A stretch of 64,000 bases of DNA from Paractinoplanes ovalisporus (lineage in GTDB: Bacteria > Actinomycetota > Actinomycetes > Mycobacteriales > Micromonosporaceae), in NCBI RefSeq assembly GCF_016834655.1, contig NZ_JAENHP010000001.1, positions 124,001-188,000 on the forward strand, written 5' to 3'. This document shows positions 24,901-33,244 of the stretch, piece after piece. Below the pieces are notes generated by a model. It did not search any database and was not told where the DNA came from. It was given only the letters and a program-made list of their open reading frames with translations. Made by a program: the position numbers and the translations under genes. Each line of letters starts with the position of its first letter. Position 1 is the first letter of the stretch.

Positions 24901-25018
24901 CGTCGCCCGCCTTACAGCGCAGGCCCGACGCCGCCCGGGTTTCAGCGCACGCCCGACGCCGCCCGGGTTTCAGCGCACGCCCGACGCCGCCCGGGTCTCA
25001 GCGCACGCCCGACGCCAT
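24901..25018. repeat. 28-bp tandem repeat copying the 3' end of the S33 peptidase gene
   Basis: Four copies of a 28-bp unit fill the gap between the wHTH and peptidase stops. Read on the minus strand each copy contains GCGTCGGGCGTGCGCTGA (last copy with changes), which is the gene's own final codons and stop (ASGVR*). The gene end at 24998-25018 is the first copy. Confidence 0.85.
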
Positions 25019-26257
25019 CTCCATCAGGTGGCCGAGCACGGCGTCACCCGACGTCCGCAGGCCGTCGTGCTCGTGCTCGTTGGTGACCCAGGTGCGCACG
25101 TTGCCGACGGCGGCCGCGGTCTCCAGCGACAGGCCCATGTCGACGTACATGTCGTCGGCGTAGACGGCGGCCACCACCGGAACGTCGTTGGCGGCCAGAC
25201 GGTCCAGGTCGTAGAGGGCGGTCCAGTCGTCCGTCTCGGCCAGGATGTCGGCCGCCCCGGCGAACGGGCGCAGCGCCGCGATCTGCTCGAACATCCAGGG
25301 GAACATCATCTCGCCGGTGAACAGCAACGGGTCGGCGCCGGCGGCGAACTCGGGCCGCTGCTCCAGCGCACGGGCGGCGGCCCAGCCGGTCGGGCCGTTG
25401 CCCTGGCCGTAGCAGTATTCCTGCAACGCGAACAGCGGCTTGTCGATGTAACCGGTGTGGGCCATCACCTCGTAGAGGAAGGTCGCCGACAGCTGATCGC
25501 CGTGCCAGGCCTCGTCGAGAAGCCAGTGGATGTGCGCGTAGCCGTAGCTCATCCCGAAGCTGTCCCCCATCAGGCGGAACCGCTCGGCGGTGAGCCGGTC
25601 ACCGTCGGGCAGCCGCACGTCGTGGTCGCGCAGGTGGTCGGCGATGCGGCGCACGGCGGCCCGGTCCTGCGGGAAGTCGCGGTAGAACTCGGCGTTCTTC
25701 GCGGCCACCCGCGGGTAGGTCCGCGCATAGACGTCGTCGGCCGTCGCGGTCAGCCCCGGCAGCCCGCCCGTGACGTAGCAGGTGCGCAGCCCCTGCGGCG
25801 CGGCCGACAGATAGGCCATGGTGACGAACCCGCCGTAGCTCTGCCCGAGCGTGTCCCACTTCGCGCCGCCCGCCACCCGCTCCCGCAGGATCTCGGCGTC
25901 GGCCACGATGCTGTCGGCGCGGAACAGCTTGAGATAGTCGGCCAGCTCCTTGGCGGGGCGCCCGCCGACGGTGTTCGCGTTCAACGGGGTGCTGCGCCCC
26001 GTGCCCCGCTGGTCGAGCAGCAGCACCCGGTGGGTGCGCACGGCCTTGCCGACCCAGCTCTCGGCCCGCGCCGGACGCGGCGACTTGCCACCCGGCCCAC
26101 CCTGCAGGAACACCAGCCAGGGCAGGTCGTCACCCACCCGGTCGGACGCCACCACCTCGCGCGCGAACACCTCGATCGTCTCGCCACCCGGATCCCGGTG
26201 GTCGAGCGGCACGGAGACAGCGTGGTCAGTGAAGCGGACACCCGGGTGAGCAATCAT
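24998..26257 (-). CDS. alpha/beta hydrolase, prolyl aminopeptidase (S33) family
   Basis: 419 residues. The oxyanion loop FLQGGPGGKSP (about 50-60), LLDQRGTGRST (about 80-90) and the nucleophile elbow GQSYGGF (Ser140) are the classic proline iminopeptidase set; His is probably in NEHEHDG near the C-terminus. No signal peptide, so likely cytoplasmic. It removes N-terminal proline or similar residues from peptides, though related enzymes act on esters. It follows the GNAT gene by 9 bp and is probably cotranscribed. Its last codons are tandemly repeated downstream. Confidence 0.9.
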   Translation of the reverse strand: MIAHPGVRFTDHAVSVPLDHRDPGGETIEVFAREVVASDRVGDDLPWLVFLQGGPGGKSPRPARAESWVGKAVRTHRVLLLDQRGTGRSTPLNANTVGGRPAKELADYLKLFRADSIVADAEILRERVAGGAKWDTLGQSYGGFVTMAYLSAAPQGLRTCYVTGGLPGLTATADDVYARTYPRVAAKNAEFYRDFPQDRAAVRRIADHLRDHDVRLPDGDRLTAERFRLMGDSFGMSYGYAHIHWLLDEAWHGDQLSATFLYEVMAHTGYIDKPLFALQEYCYGQGNGPTGWAAARALEQRPEFAAGADPLLFTGEMMFPWMFEQIAALRPFAGAADILAETDDWTALYDLDRLAANDVPVVAAVYADDMYVDMGLSLETAAAVGNVRTWVTNEHEHDGLRTSGDAVLGHLMEMASGVR

Positions 26258-26266
26258 GGCCCAACA

Positions 26267-26989
26267 CTAGAGGCGGCGTCTGACATAAAGGACCGCGTCG
26301 AGGCGGCCGCCGTTCGGGGCGGGCAGGATGCCGACCTGCTTGGCCTCGATCTCGAACCCGGCCGCCTGCAGCGTCTTCTGCGAGGCGATGTTGTCGACCG
26401 CGGTGCCGGCCACCACGCGCTGCAGCCGGGCCTCGTTGAACGCCCACTTCGTGACCAGCTGGACGGCCCGCCGCGCATAACCGCGCCCCCGGAACGCGGG
26501 CAGCACGCCGTAACCGAGCATGCCCTCGCGGTGGTGCGGCTGGAAGTAGTAGAGCGCGATCTGCCCGGCGAACTTGCCGCTGCGCGCGTCGAGGATGGTC
26601 ATCGCCGCCACCTCGCCGGCCAGCCAGCGACCCTCCGCGTACGAGAAGAACCGCTCGACCTCCTCGCGGGGCGGCACCACCGGCGGCACCGAGGCCGCGA
26701 CCGACTCGGGCAGGCTGCGCAGCTCGTACCAGCCGTCGAGGTCGTCCGGGTGCAGCGCCCGGATCCGGATCACCCCGTCGGTGAGTTCCCCGCCCGGCAG
26801 GTCGGGCAGCACCCGCGGCGAGGGCCCCTCGGGGTCGTCCTCCAGCCGCGCCCAGACGACCATGTCTTCCCGGTCGGGACCGGCGCCGCGAGCTATCCCC
26901 TCACGCCGGTAGCCGAGCGCGATCACGTCACGCTGCGCGGCGGGGTCGTCAAGGCGGAGCCGGATCTCAGAACGGTAGGGCGATGTCAC
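26267..26989 (-). CDS. GNAT-family N-acetyltransferase (RimJ-like)
   Basis: 240 residues from GTG 26989. A first segment (1-70) with VIALGYRREGIARG resembles the end of another GNAT domain, so the protein may carry a degenerate first half. The complete acetyltransferase domain is at 72-240: IRIRALHPDDLDGWYEL, LGYGVLPAFRGRGYARRAVQ (acetyl-CoA loop RGRGYA) and GTAVDNIASQKTLQAAGFE. These features are those of RimJ/RimL-type enzymes. Substrate unknown. It precedes the S33 peptidase in a likely two-gene unit. Confidence 0.8.
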   Translation of the reverse strand: MTSPYRSEIRLRLDDPAAQRDVIALGYRREGIARGAGPDREDMVVWARLEDDPEGPSPRVLPDLPGGELTDGVIRIRALHPDDLDGWYELRSLPESVAASVPPVVPPREEVERFFSYAEGRWLAGEVAAMTILDARSGKFAGQIALYYFQPHHREGMLGYGVLPAFRGRGYARRAVQLVTKWAFNEARLQRVVAGTAVDNIASQKTLQAAGFEIEAKQVGILPAPNGGRLDAVLYVRRRL

Positions 26990-26998
26990 CAGCTCACG

Positions 26999-27832
26999 CT
27001 ACTGCGGACCCACCCAGTCGGTGGCAGCGGCCGTCCGCTCCTGCGGTTCCACCTGCGCCAGCCGCTCCCGCAGGGCGGTGGTGATGAACCGGTACGCGTC
27101 GCTGCCCAGCACGAGCCGAAGCGGGGCCGGCTCCTCGTCGGCGGCGGCGACGATCCGCTCGGCCATCTTCACCGGGTCACCGAGCGAGGGACGGCTACGG
27201 TCCTGGGCACCACGCACCATGGCCGCCGGCGTGTCGTCGTACGCGGTCATCGGTGTCGCGAGCTGCAGGCTGCCGAACCGGAACTCGGTGCGCGCGCCAC
27301 CCGGCTCGACGATCGTCACACCGATGCCGAACGGAGCCACCTCCTTGGCGACGCTCTCCATGAAGCCCTCGATCCCCCACTTGCCGGCGTGGTAAAGCGA
27401 GGCGCCCGGGTTGGTGGCCAGTCCCCCGTACGTGGAAATCTGCATCAATCGACCACCGCCCTGAACTCGCAGGTGGGGCAGGGCCGCGCGGACCACCGCG
27501 ATCGAGCCGAGCAGATTCGTGCCGATCTGATCGACCACCTGCGCGTCGGTCAGCTCCTCGGCGGCGCCGAACAATCCGTAGCCGGCGTTGTTCACCACCA
27601 CGTCCAGCCGGCCCAGCTCGTCCCAGGCGAGATCAACCACTTCCCGTACGCGGGGAAGGTCGCGCACGTCGAGATGAGCGACCCAGAACTGGTCGCCGTA
27701 CTTCGCGCGCAGGTCGTCGACCGACCCCTCCCGCCGCACGGTGCCCGCCACCCGGTCGCCCCGCTCGAGCAGCCGCTCGGTCATCGCACGCCCCAGACCG
27801 CTGTTCACGCCGGTGATGAACCACGTCGCCAT
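26999..27832 (-). CDS. short-chain dehydrogenase/reductase (classical SDR)
   Basis: 277 residues from ATG 27832, with GAGGAGG about six bases earlier. The cofactor motif TGVNSGLG (7-14), DVRD (about 57), NNAGYG (about 83), catalytic Ser in ISTYGG and YHAGK (Tyr about 149, Lys about 153) are all present. An Arg after the second strand (VRREGS) suggests NADP. The enzyme would oxidise or reduce an unknown alcohol or carbonyl. It is divergent from an XRE regulator 123 bp away, a frequent pairing in which the regulator controls the SDR gene. Confidence 0.9.
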   Translation of the reverse strand: MATWFITGVNSGLGRAMTERLLERGDRVAGTVRREGSVDDLRAKYGDQFWVAHLDVRDLPRVREVVDLAWDELGRLDVVVNNAGYGLFGAAEELTDAQVVDQIGTNLLGSIAVVRAALPHLRVQGGGRLMQISTYGGLATNPGASLYHAGKWGIEGFMESVAKEVAPFGIGVTIVEPGGARTEFRFGSLQLATPMTAYDDTPAAMVRGAQDRSRPSLGDPVKMAERIVAAADEEPAPLRLVLGSDAYRFITTALRERLAQVEPQERTAAATDWVGPQ

Positions 27833-27955
27833 CGTTGTCCTCCTCGAAGTCACCCAGCGACTGTGCGCCCACCGGCGACGGCCCGGGGAGTCCCGATTCA
27901 TCCTGGTAGAGCCAGGACCAGGTTGGGGCGCGCGGCAGGGCCTACCGTGGGAACC

Positions 27956-28825
27956 GTGCGGAGCGAACTGGGCGACTTCCTGCGGGCGCGGCGTGAGCTG
28001 GTCCAGCCCGCCGAGGTCGGCCTGCCGCCCAGCACCCGCCGCCGGGTCCGCGGCCTGCGCCGCGAAGAGGTGGCGATGCTGGCCGGCATCAGCGCCGAGT
28101 ACTACCTTCGCCTCGAGCAGGGCCGCGACCGCACCCCGTCGGCCCAGGTCGTCACGGCGCTGGCCCGGGTGCTGCGCCTCCAGCCCGAGGCCGAGGCCCA
28201 CCTGATGGCCCTTTCCCGCCCCGCGCCGGCCCGGCCGTCACGTCTCGACGAGCCGGTCCCGGCCGGCATCACGATGCTCCTGACCACTCTGAACGTCCCC
28301 GCCTTCGTGGTGAACCGCTACCGCGACGTCCTGGCCGCCAACCCGCTCGCGGTGGCTCTGTCGCCGCTGATGGCCCCCGGCGTGAACCGTCTGGTGGCCG
28401 CCTTCACCGATCCGGTGGCCGCCGCCTACCACCCTGACCTGGCGGAGAACGCCGCCGCGGTGGTGGCCCAGCTCCGAGCCGAGGTAGGGCCCGACACCGA
28501 CGACCCGCGCTTCCAGTCCCTGATCGCCGACCTGTCGGCCCGGAGCCCGGAGTTCCGCGCGTTGTGGTCCCGACACGACATCAGCCGCGGCGGCAGCAAC
28601 ACCGCCGTGATCCACCACCCCGAGGCCGGCCCCCTGCACCTCCGGCGCGAGAAGCTCGCCATCGTCGGCGCCGAGACCTTGCAGCTGGTCATGTATCACG
28701 CCGAGCCCGGCACACCCTCCGCCGACGGCCTCGCCCTGCTGGCCGGCGGTACAGGGTCCGGGCCAGGATGCGGGTCTGCGCCTGCTTTCCCCGCACCGGC
28801 CCGCTCCCACGCCGCCGGCGCTTGA
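27956..28825 (+). CDS. XRE regulator with MmyB-like ligand domain
   Basis: 289 residues from GTG 27956, seven bases after a TACCGT hexamer, so probably leaderless. The HTH domain (about 5-75) has RRVRGLRREEVAMLAGISAE and YYLRLEQGRDRTPS. The MmyB-type ligand-binding domain follows (NVPAFVVNRYRDVLAANPLA, then WSRHDISRGGSNTAVIHHPE), a PAS-like fold that binds fatty-acid-like ligands in a known structure. The C-terminal tail is low complexity. It probably controls the divergent SDR gene. Confidence 0.9.
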   Translation: MRSELGDFLRARRELVQPAEVGLPPSTRRRVRGLRREEVAMLAGISAEYYLRLEQGRDRTPSAQVVTALARVLRLQPEAEAHLMALSRPAPARPSRLDEPVPAGITMLLTTLNVPAFVVNRYRDVLAANPLAVALSPLMAPGVNRLVAAFTDPVAAAYHPDLAENAAAVVAQLRAEVGPDTDDPRFQSLIADLSARSPEFRALWSRHDISRGGSNTAVIHHPEAGPLHLRREKLAIVGAETLQLVMYHAEPGTPSADGLALLAGGTGSGPGCGSAPAFPAPARSHAAGA

Positions 28826-28834
28826 CCGTTCACA

Positions 28835-28907
28835 GCACGCGCGAGTCGGCACGCCCGGCACAACGCCCTGTGCCGCACGCGCGAGTCGGCACGCCCGGCA
28901 CAACGCC
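28835..28907. repeat. two 32-bp direct repeats with 40-bp period
   Basis: GCACGCGCGAGTCGGCACGC and the following CCGGCACAACGCC occur twice, starting at 28835 and 28875. They fill the gap between the XRE gene and the FAD oxidase. The rest of the gap, to 29032, holds a short GGAGG/CCTCC hairpin and the oxidase ribosome site. Confidence 0.8.
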
Positions 28908-29032
28908 TAAGGCATCCTAGGAGGCTAGTTTGATTCCTCCGGGTCGGCACCAGTCGTGTTCGTGACGGCGCTCCGGGTGAACGGTGGCTAGGGTCCGGGG
29001 CACCCCGTCACTGCGACAGCCGGGAGGCTCCG

Positions 29033-30376
29033 ATGAGTGTGGAAAGTGCCGAGAAGGCGCTCCGCGCCCGGCTCGACGACCGTCTCGTGGCGGCCGGCCA
29101 GGGTGAGTTCGAAGACGCCCGGCGGGTCTGGAACGCGGCCGTGACCAGGCAACCGGCCATGATCGCGAAGTGCCGGGACGTCGGCGAGGTGAGCGAGGTC
29201 GTCCGCATCGCCGGGGACTGCGGGGTGGCTTTGTCCGTACGGGCCGGCGGGCACGACTGGGCAGGGCGGGCGCTGCGTGAGGGCGGTGTTGTCCTCGATC
29301 TGACCGGGATGCGGGATGTCACCGTGGACGCGGCCGGGCGCACGGCGGCGGTGCGGGGTGGCGCGCTCACGGTCGATCTGGTGACGGCGCTGGAGCCGTA
29401 CGGGATGGTCGCCCCGACCGGTGTGGTGGGCGGAGTCGGGCTGGTGGGGCTGAGCACGGTGGGTGGCTACGGCGCTCTCATCGGGCGCCACGGTCTGTCC
29501 GCCGACAATCTGATCGGCGCCGACGTCGTGCTGGCCGACGGATCCCTCGTGGTCGCGGGCCCGGAGGGTGACGAGGACCTGTGGTGGGCGCTGCGCGGGG
29601 GTGGCGGCAACTTCGGCGTGGTGACCTCGCTGCGGTTCCGGGTGCACGAGATGCGGACCGTGCTGGCCGGCATCCTGATGTTCCCGCTCGACCAGGGGGC
29701 GGCCGTGCTCGACGGGTACGCCGAGATCGTCGCCGACGGGCCCGACGACCTGACCGTGATGACCGGGTTCCTGCCGGGGCCACAGGGGCCGCTGGCGTTC
29801 CTCTGCCCGTTCTGGAGCGGCCCCGACCAGGGCGCCGGGGCTCGGGTGATCGCCCGGATGCGCACGCTTGGCAACCCGGTGGTCGACCAGATCATGCCCA
29901 TGCCGTACGCGGCGGCGCTGCGCATGTTCGACGCGAGCATCGTCGAGGGCAACCACTACCTGCTGCGCAGCCGTTCCCTGGCCGCCGTCACTCCGCCCGC
30001 GGCCGAGGCGCTGGTCGACGCCGCGGCCCGCCTGACCTCGCCGTACTCGGCCCTGATCCTGAACCACTTCCACGGCACGGCGGCCCGGGTCGACCCGGCG
30101 GCGACGGCCTTCGCGCAGCGCACGCCGCACCACCCGGTCGAGGTGATCGCCTCGTGGGCGCCGGACGACTCCCCGGAACGGCACCGGGCCTGGGCCGACT
30201 CCGTGGTCGCGGCCCTCGACCCGGTCGCACCGCCCGGCGGCTACCCCAACCTGCTCGGACCCGACGACGGGCCGCGCGCCCGGGATTCGTACGGGGAAAA
30301 TCTCGGTCGCCTGCTGACGTTGAAGCGGCGCTACGACCCGGAGGCGATGTTCACGGCCATTCCTGATCTGTCCTAG
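29033..30376 (+). CDS. FAD-binding oxidoreductase (berberine-bridge/PCMH type)
   Basis: 447 residues; ATG 29033 has GGGAGG five bases earlier. The PCMH FAD domain covers about 35-215: VSVRAGGHDWAG supplies His74, the residue that is covalently linked to FAD in this family. GGYGALIGRHGLSADN has no Cys at the second attachment position, so single-bond flavinylation is expected. The BBE-like C-terminus is short (ends RRYDPEAMFTAIPDLS). Such enzymes oxidise sugars, alkaloids or antibiotics. Its TAG stop and that of the convergent heme oxygenase share one CTAG. Confidence 0.9.
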   Translation: MSVESAEKALRARLDDRLVAAGQGEFEDARRVWNAAVTRQPAMIAKCRDVGEVSEVVRIAGDCGVALSVRAGGHDWAGRALREGGVVLDLTGMRDVTVDAAGRTAAVRGGALTVDLVTALEPYGMVAPTGVVGGVGLVGLSTVGGYGALIGRHGLSADNLIGADVVLADGSLVVAGPEGDEDLWWALRGGGGNFGVVTSLRFRVHEMRTVLAGILMFPLDQGAAVLDGYAEIVADGPDDLTVMTGFLPGPQGPLAFLCPFWSGPDQGAGARVIARMRTLGNPVVDQIMPMPYAAALRMFDASIVEGNHYLLRSRSLAAVTPPAAEALVDAAARLTSPYSALILNHFHGTAARVDPAATAFAQRTPHHPVEVIASWAPDDSPERHRAWADSVVAALDPVAPPGGYPNLLGPDDGPRARDSYGENLGRLLTLKRRYDPEAMFTAIPDLS

Positions 30377-31014
30377 GCGGCGGCCGGCGAGGAATGGTGC
30401 GTCCCCATCTCGACGAACAGCGCGGCGTTGAGCTTGAACGCCAGCTGCGACTCGGCCACGAGAACGTCGAGCTCGGCCGGGGCGAAGACGCTGGGCAGGG
30501 CGTCGAGCCGCGTACGGTAAGCGCTCTTGTAGGCCTTGGCGTCGGGGATGTCGAGGAACGAATAGAACGCGATCCCGCCCGGCCCGAGCCCGTAGGTCTG
30601 GGCCACCTTGCGGCCGACCATCAGGCCACCGCTGAGGTCGCCCAGGTAGCGGACGTAGTGGTGGGCGATGAAGTGGACGGCCGAGTGGTGGCACTGCTCG
30701 CGCAGCCGCTCGACGTAGCGGCGGGTGGCGTCCAGGGGGCGTACGCCGGCCGCGTCCAGGAACTCGACGTCGGCCTCGAGCGAGGGCACCCGGTCGAGCA
30801 GCGGATCGGCGAAACCGGCGGCGACCTCGTCGGTGCGCATCCGCGCGGCGGCCGACTCGAGCTCACGGTAGATGTACAGGTATTGCGCGGTCAGGGCCGC
30901 GTACCCGTCGTAGGGAACCTCCCCCGCCATCAGCCGCGAGATGAAACTGCGGGTCTCGGCCTCGCGGTGCTCGGCCATGGTGGCTCGGCGGATCCGGGCG
31001 GCGAACTCGGTCAT
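30373..31014 (-). CDS. heme oxygenase (biliverdin-forming)
   Basis: 213 residues. The proximal heme ligand is expected at His16 (TMAEHREAETRSF) and the distal helix motif GDLSGGLMVGR is at about 125. This is the HmuO/HO-1 fold, which opens heme to biliverdin, CO and iron. ATG 31014 follows AAAGG at a rather long distance. A 17/19 match to the IdeR/DmdR1 iron box lies 77 bp upstream, so expression is probably induced when iron is short. No heme transport gene is adjacent. It overlaps the FAD oxidase end by four bases. Confidence 0.9.
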   Translation of the reverse strand: MTEFAARIRRATMAEHREAETRSFISRLMAGEVPYDGYAALTAQYLYIYRELESAAARMRTDEVAAGFADPLLDRVPSLEADVEFLDAAGVRPLDATRRYVERLREQCHHSAVHFIAHHYVRYLGDLSGGLMVGRKVAQTYGLGPGGIAFYSFLDIPDAKAYKSAYRTRLDALPSVFAPAELDVLVAESQLAFKLNAALFVEMGTHHSSPAAA

Positions 31015-31090
31015 GACGACACAACCTTTCGGATACGACGGCGACGGACAAGCCTGAACATGGAGCAGCCCCGCGCCGAGCACGGCCCGG

Positions 31091-31109
31091 TTCGGTTAGC
31101 CTCACCTAA
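31091..31109. promoter_or_regulatory. iron box (IdeR/DmdR1 site)
   Basis: TTCGGTTAGCCTCACCTAA matches the consensus TTAGGTTAGSCTAACCTAA at 17 of 19 positions. It is 77-95 bases upstream of the heme oxygenase start and fits an Fe(II)-dependent repressor site. Confidence 0.8.
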
Positions 31110-31176
31110 TCCCATGACCAATTGCAAGATCACGAACGGTTCTTTTTCGGAGGGCAGCACGCTGGCCGAGAAAAGC

Positions 31177-31206
31177 GGTGGCCGGGTCCGCCTGGACCCG
31201 GCCACC
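31177..31206 (-). terminator. terminator of the two-component/PepSY operon
   Basis: A perfect 13-bp stem (GGTGGCCGGGTCC and its complement) with a four-base loop, followed on the minus strand by GCTTTTCT. One of few hairpins here with a T-tract; it lies 81 bp past the PepSY stop. Confidence 0.8.
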
Positions 31207-31286
31207 CCCACCGGCGTCGACGCCGTGGTCGTCCTCCCGTCAGCCGATCCGACCCCCTCCGACCGGACCGGCTGGATCAGTTGCGG

Positions 31287-31901
31287 TCAGTCGTCGTCAC
31301 GGTCGTCGCCACCGTGGCGGCCACCCCGGTCGTCGTGGTCGTCGTCGCCACCGTGACGGCCCTTGTCGTCCCGGTCGTCTCCGCCACGGTCGTCGTCGCG
31401 GTCACGGTCGTGGTCGGTGACGGCGCCGGTCCTGCGGTCGATGTCCAGGTCGTGCTCGACCCCGTTGTGGTAGACCTCGACCTCCCATACGGCCCGCCCG
31501 TGCTCGGTCTCGGCCTCCACCTTGGTCACCCGGCCGCCGCCGACGACCGACAGCGCCTTCGCCTTGGCCTGGGCGATCGAGATGGAAGTCACCGCGCTGC
31601 CCAGGCCCGACGTGGCCGACGGGCTGCTGCTACTGCTGCGCGGGGCCGGGGTGACCGTGCCGGGTTCGACCGTCTCGAACGGCGCCGGGTCGGTGGAGGC
31701 CGACGGCGACGGCGAACTGTTGTCGTCGAGGCTGCCGTCGCCGCGGAACGTCTCCGAGGGCGAAGAGGACGGCGAAGAGGGTGAAGAGGACGGCGACGCC
31801 GACGGGCCGGCGTCGTCCCCGCCGGCGGCCAGGGCCGTACCGGTCACCCCGAGGACGGCGGCCGCACCGACGGCGGCGGCGATGGCGTACGAGCGTTTCA
31901 T
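31287..31901 (-). CDS. secreted PepSY-domain protein with charged tail
   Basis: 204 residues; ATG 31901 follows GGGAGGAAAC. A signal peptide (MKRSYAIAAAVGAAAVLGVT) is followed by a Ser/Pro-rich linker to about 100. The PepSY domain is at about 105-160: ISIAQAKAKALSVVGGGRVT, then VWEVEVYHNGVEHDLDIDRR and TGAV. The last 45 residues are almost only Asp, Arg, His and Gly (DDRGGDDRDDKGRHGGDDDH), which may bind metal ions. It is the third gene of the RR-HK-PepSY unit, an arrangement often linked to envelope or metal sensing. Confidence 0.8.
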   Translation of the reverse strand: MKRSYAIAAAVGAAAVLGVTGTALAAGGDDAGPSASPSSSPSSPSSSPSETFRGDGSLDDNSSPSPSASTDPAPFETVEPGTVTPAPRSSSSSPSATSGLGSAVTSISIAQAKAKALSVVGGGRVTKVEAETEHGRAVWEVEVYHNGVEHDLDIDRRTGAVTDHDRDRDDDRGGDDRDDKGRHGGDDDHDDRGGRHGGDDRDDD

Positions 31902-31978
31902 GATGTTTCCTCCCGGTTGTTCGGTGCTGACAGGAGGAAGATTGCCGCGAACTTGGATAGCGGCGCGCTGCATGATCG

Positions 31979-33244
31979 CTAAGGGCGGGTTAAGAGCATC
32001 GTGACCACCGACCCGCCCTCGTCACCCTTGATCTCGAACTGCCCGCCGGCGGCCTGAGCGGCCCGGCGGGCGATGTCGAGGCCCAGCCCGGTCGAGTCGC
32101 CGCCGCTGACCCCGCGACGGGCCACACCGGCCGGCATGCCGGGGCCACGGTCGGCGATCGTGAGCAGGACGCCGGTGGGGACGGCTTCCAGCCGTACGGA
32201 AAACGGGGTCTCGTCCGGCGTATGCGCGAAGACGTTGCCCAGCAGGGCGTCGACCGCCGCGGCCAGCTCGTCGGCCGAGACCGCGGCCGGTTGCGGGCCT
32301 CCGACGAGGTCGACCGACATCTCGCGGCCGGTGTCCTCGGCCAGCACCGCCCAGAACGCCGCCCGGTCGGCCACCACCTCGGCCGCGTCGCACCGGGCGG
32401 GCTCGGCCGTCTCGGGGTCGGTGCGGCGGCGGGCCTGCTGGATCAGGCCGCTCACCGCGCGTTCCAGGGCGTCGGCGGCGGCGCTCAGGCGGGCGCTCTC
32501 CTCCTCGTCCCGCAGGCCCTCGGCCTCCAGGCGCAGCGCGGTCAGCGGGGTGCGCAGGCGGTGGGACAGGTCGGCGACCTGCTCACGTTCGGCCCGTAGC
32601 AGCTCCTGGATGCGGCCGGCCAGGTGGTTGAGGGCGCCGGCCACCTCCCGCACCTCGGCCGGGCCCTCGGGTGCGGCGCGGGCGGTCAGCTCGGCGTTGG
32701 CCAGTCGGTGCGAGACGTCCGAGAGGTCGGTGATCGGGCGGGTGATCGTACGGGCGAGACGGTCGGCCACGAGCACCCCGAGCGCGACGAGCAGCGCCCC
32801 CAGGCCGAACAGCACGATCCAGGAACGGGTGACGCCGGCGCTGCCCTCGGCCGGGGAGACCACCGTACGGATGACCGCCGTGCCGTCCCGTCCGGTGACC
32901 GCGACGACGATCTCACGGCCGCCACCCGACTCGACGGTGAGGCTGCGCCCCCGCATCGCCAGCTGCACGGCCGGGGTGGCGGCCTGCTGTGTGCCCAGCA
33001 CCTGCCCGCCCAGATAGACGGTGACGGGGCGGCCGGACGTGACGGCCAGCTGCTCGACGGTCAGCCGGATCTCCTCGGGGCTCTTCGTGCCGACGTCGCT
33101 CACGATGCCCTGGATGTCGGCCGTCGCGCGTACGGTGGCCCGGTCCTGCGCGACCTGACGTACGAGGAAGGCCAGCGGAACCAGGAACGCGATCATCATG
33201 AGGCTGGTCGTGGCGAGCACGAGCAGCCGGAGCTGATTCCTCAC
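31979..33244 (-). CDS. sensor histidine kinase (HAMP type)
   Basis: 421 residues from GTG 33244, whose GTGA overlaps the response regulator stop. Two membrane spans (about 5-25 and 140-160) enclose an extracytoplasmic domain of roughly 110 residues. HAMP follows (about 160-215), then the H-box LSHRLRTPLTALRLEAEGL (His about 227) and an ATPase domain with the N-box LLGNVFAHTPD, G1 DRGPGMP and G2 GLGLDIARR. It should phosphorylate the regulator encoded just upstream. The signal is unknown; the PepSY protein downstream may take part in sensing. Confidence 0.9.
   Translation of the reverse strand: MRNQLRLLVLATTSLMMIAFLVPLAFLVRQVAQDRATVRATADIQGIVSDVGTKSPEEIRLTVEQLAVTSGRPVTVYLGGQVLGTQQAATPAVQLAMRGRSLTVESGGGREIVVAVTGRDGTAVIRTVVSPAEGSAGVTRSWIVLFGLGALLVALGVLVADRLARTITRPITDLSDVSHRLANAELTARAAPEGPAEVREVAGALNHLAGRIQELLRAEREQVADLSHRLRTPLTALRLEAEGLRDEEESARLSAAADALERAVSGLIQQARRRTDPETAEPARCDAAEVVADRAAFWAVLAEDTGREMSVDLVGGPQPAAVSADELAAAVDALLGNVFAHTPDETPFSVRLEAVPTGVLLTIADRGPGMPAGVARRGVSGGDSTGLGLDIARRAAQAAGGQFEIKGDEGGSVVTMLLTRP

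Noticed and set aside
25028..27955. Long plus-strand frame running into the XRE regulator
   Set aside because: Antisense of the peptidase, GNAT and SDR genes; the real start is GTG 27956 behind a TACCGT hexamer.
28905..28960. tRNA 3' end-like sequence (GTTTGATTCCTCC...GGCACCA)
   Set aside because: No T-stem pairing, no matching acceptor 5' half or anticodon arm upstream; only a GGAGG/CCTCC hairpin remains.
31114..31356. 80-codon frame next to the iron box on the plus strand
   Set aside because: It crosses the operon terminator and the PepSY gene end and turns into low-complexity Ser/Pro; the first 20 codons alone give no support.
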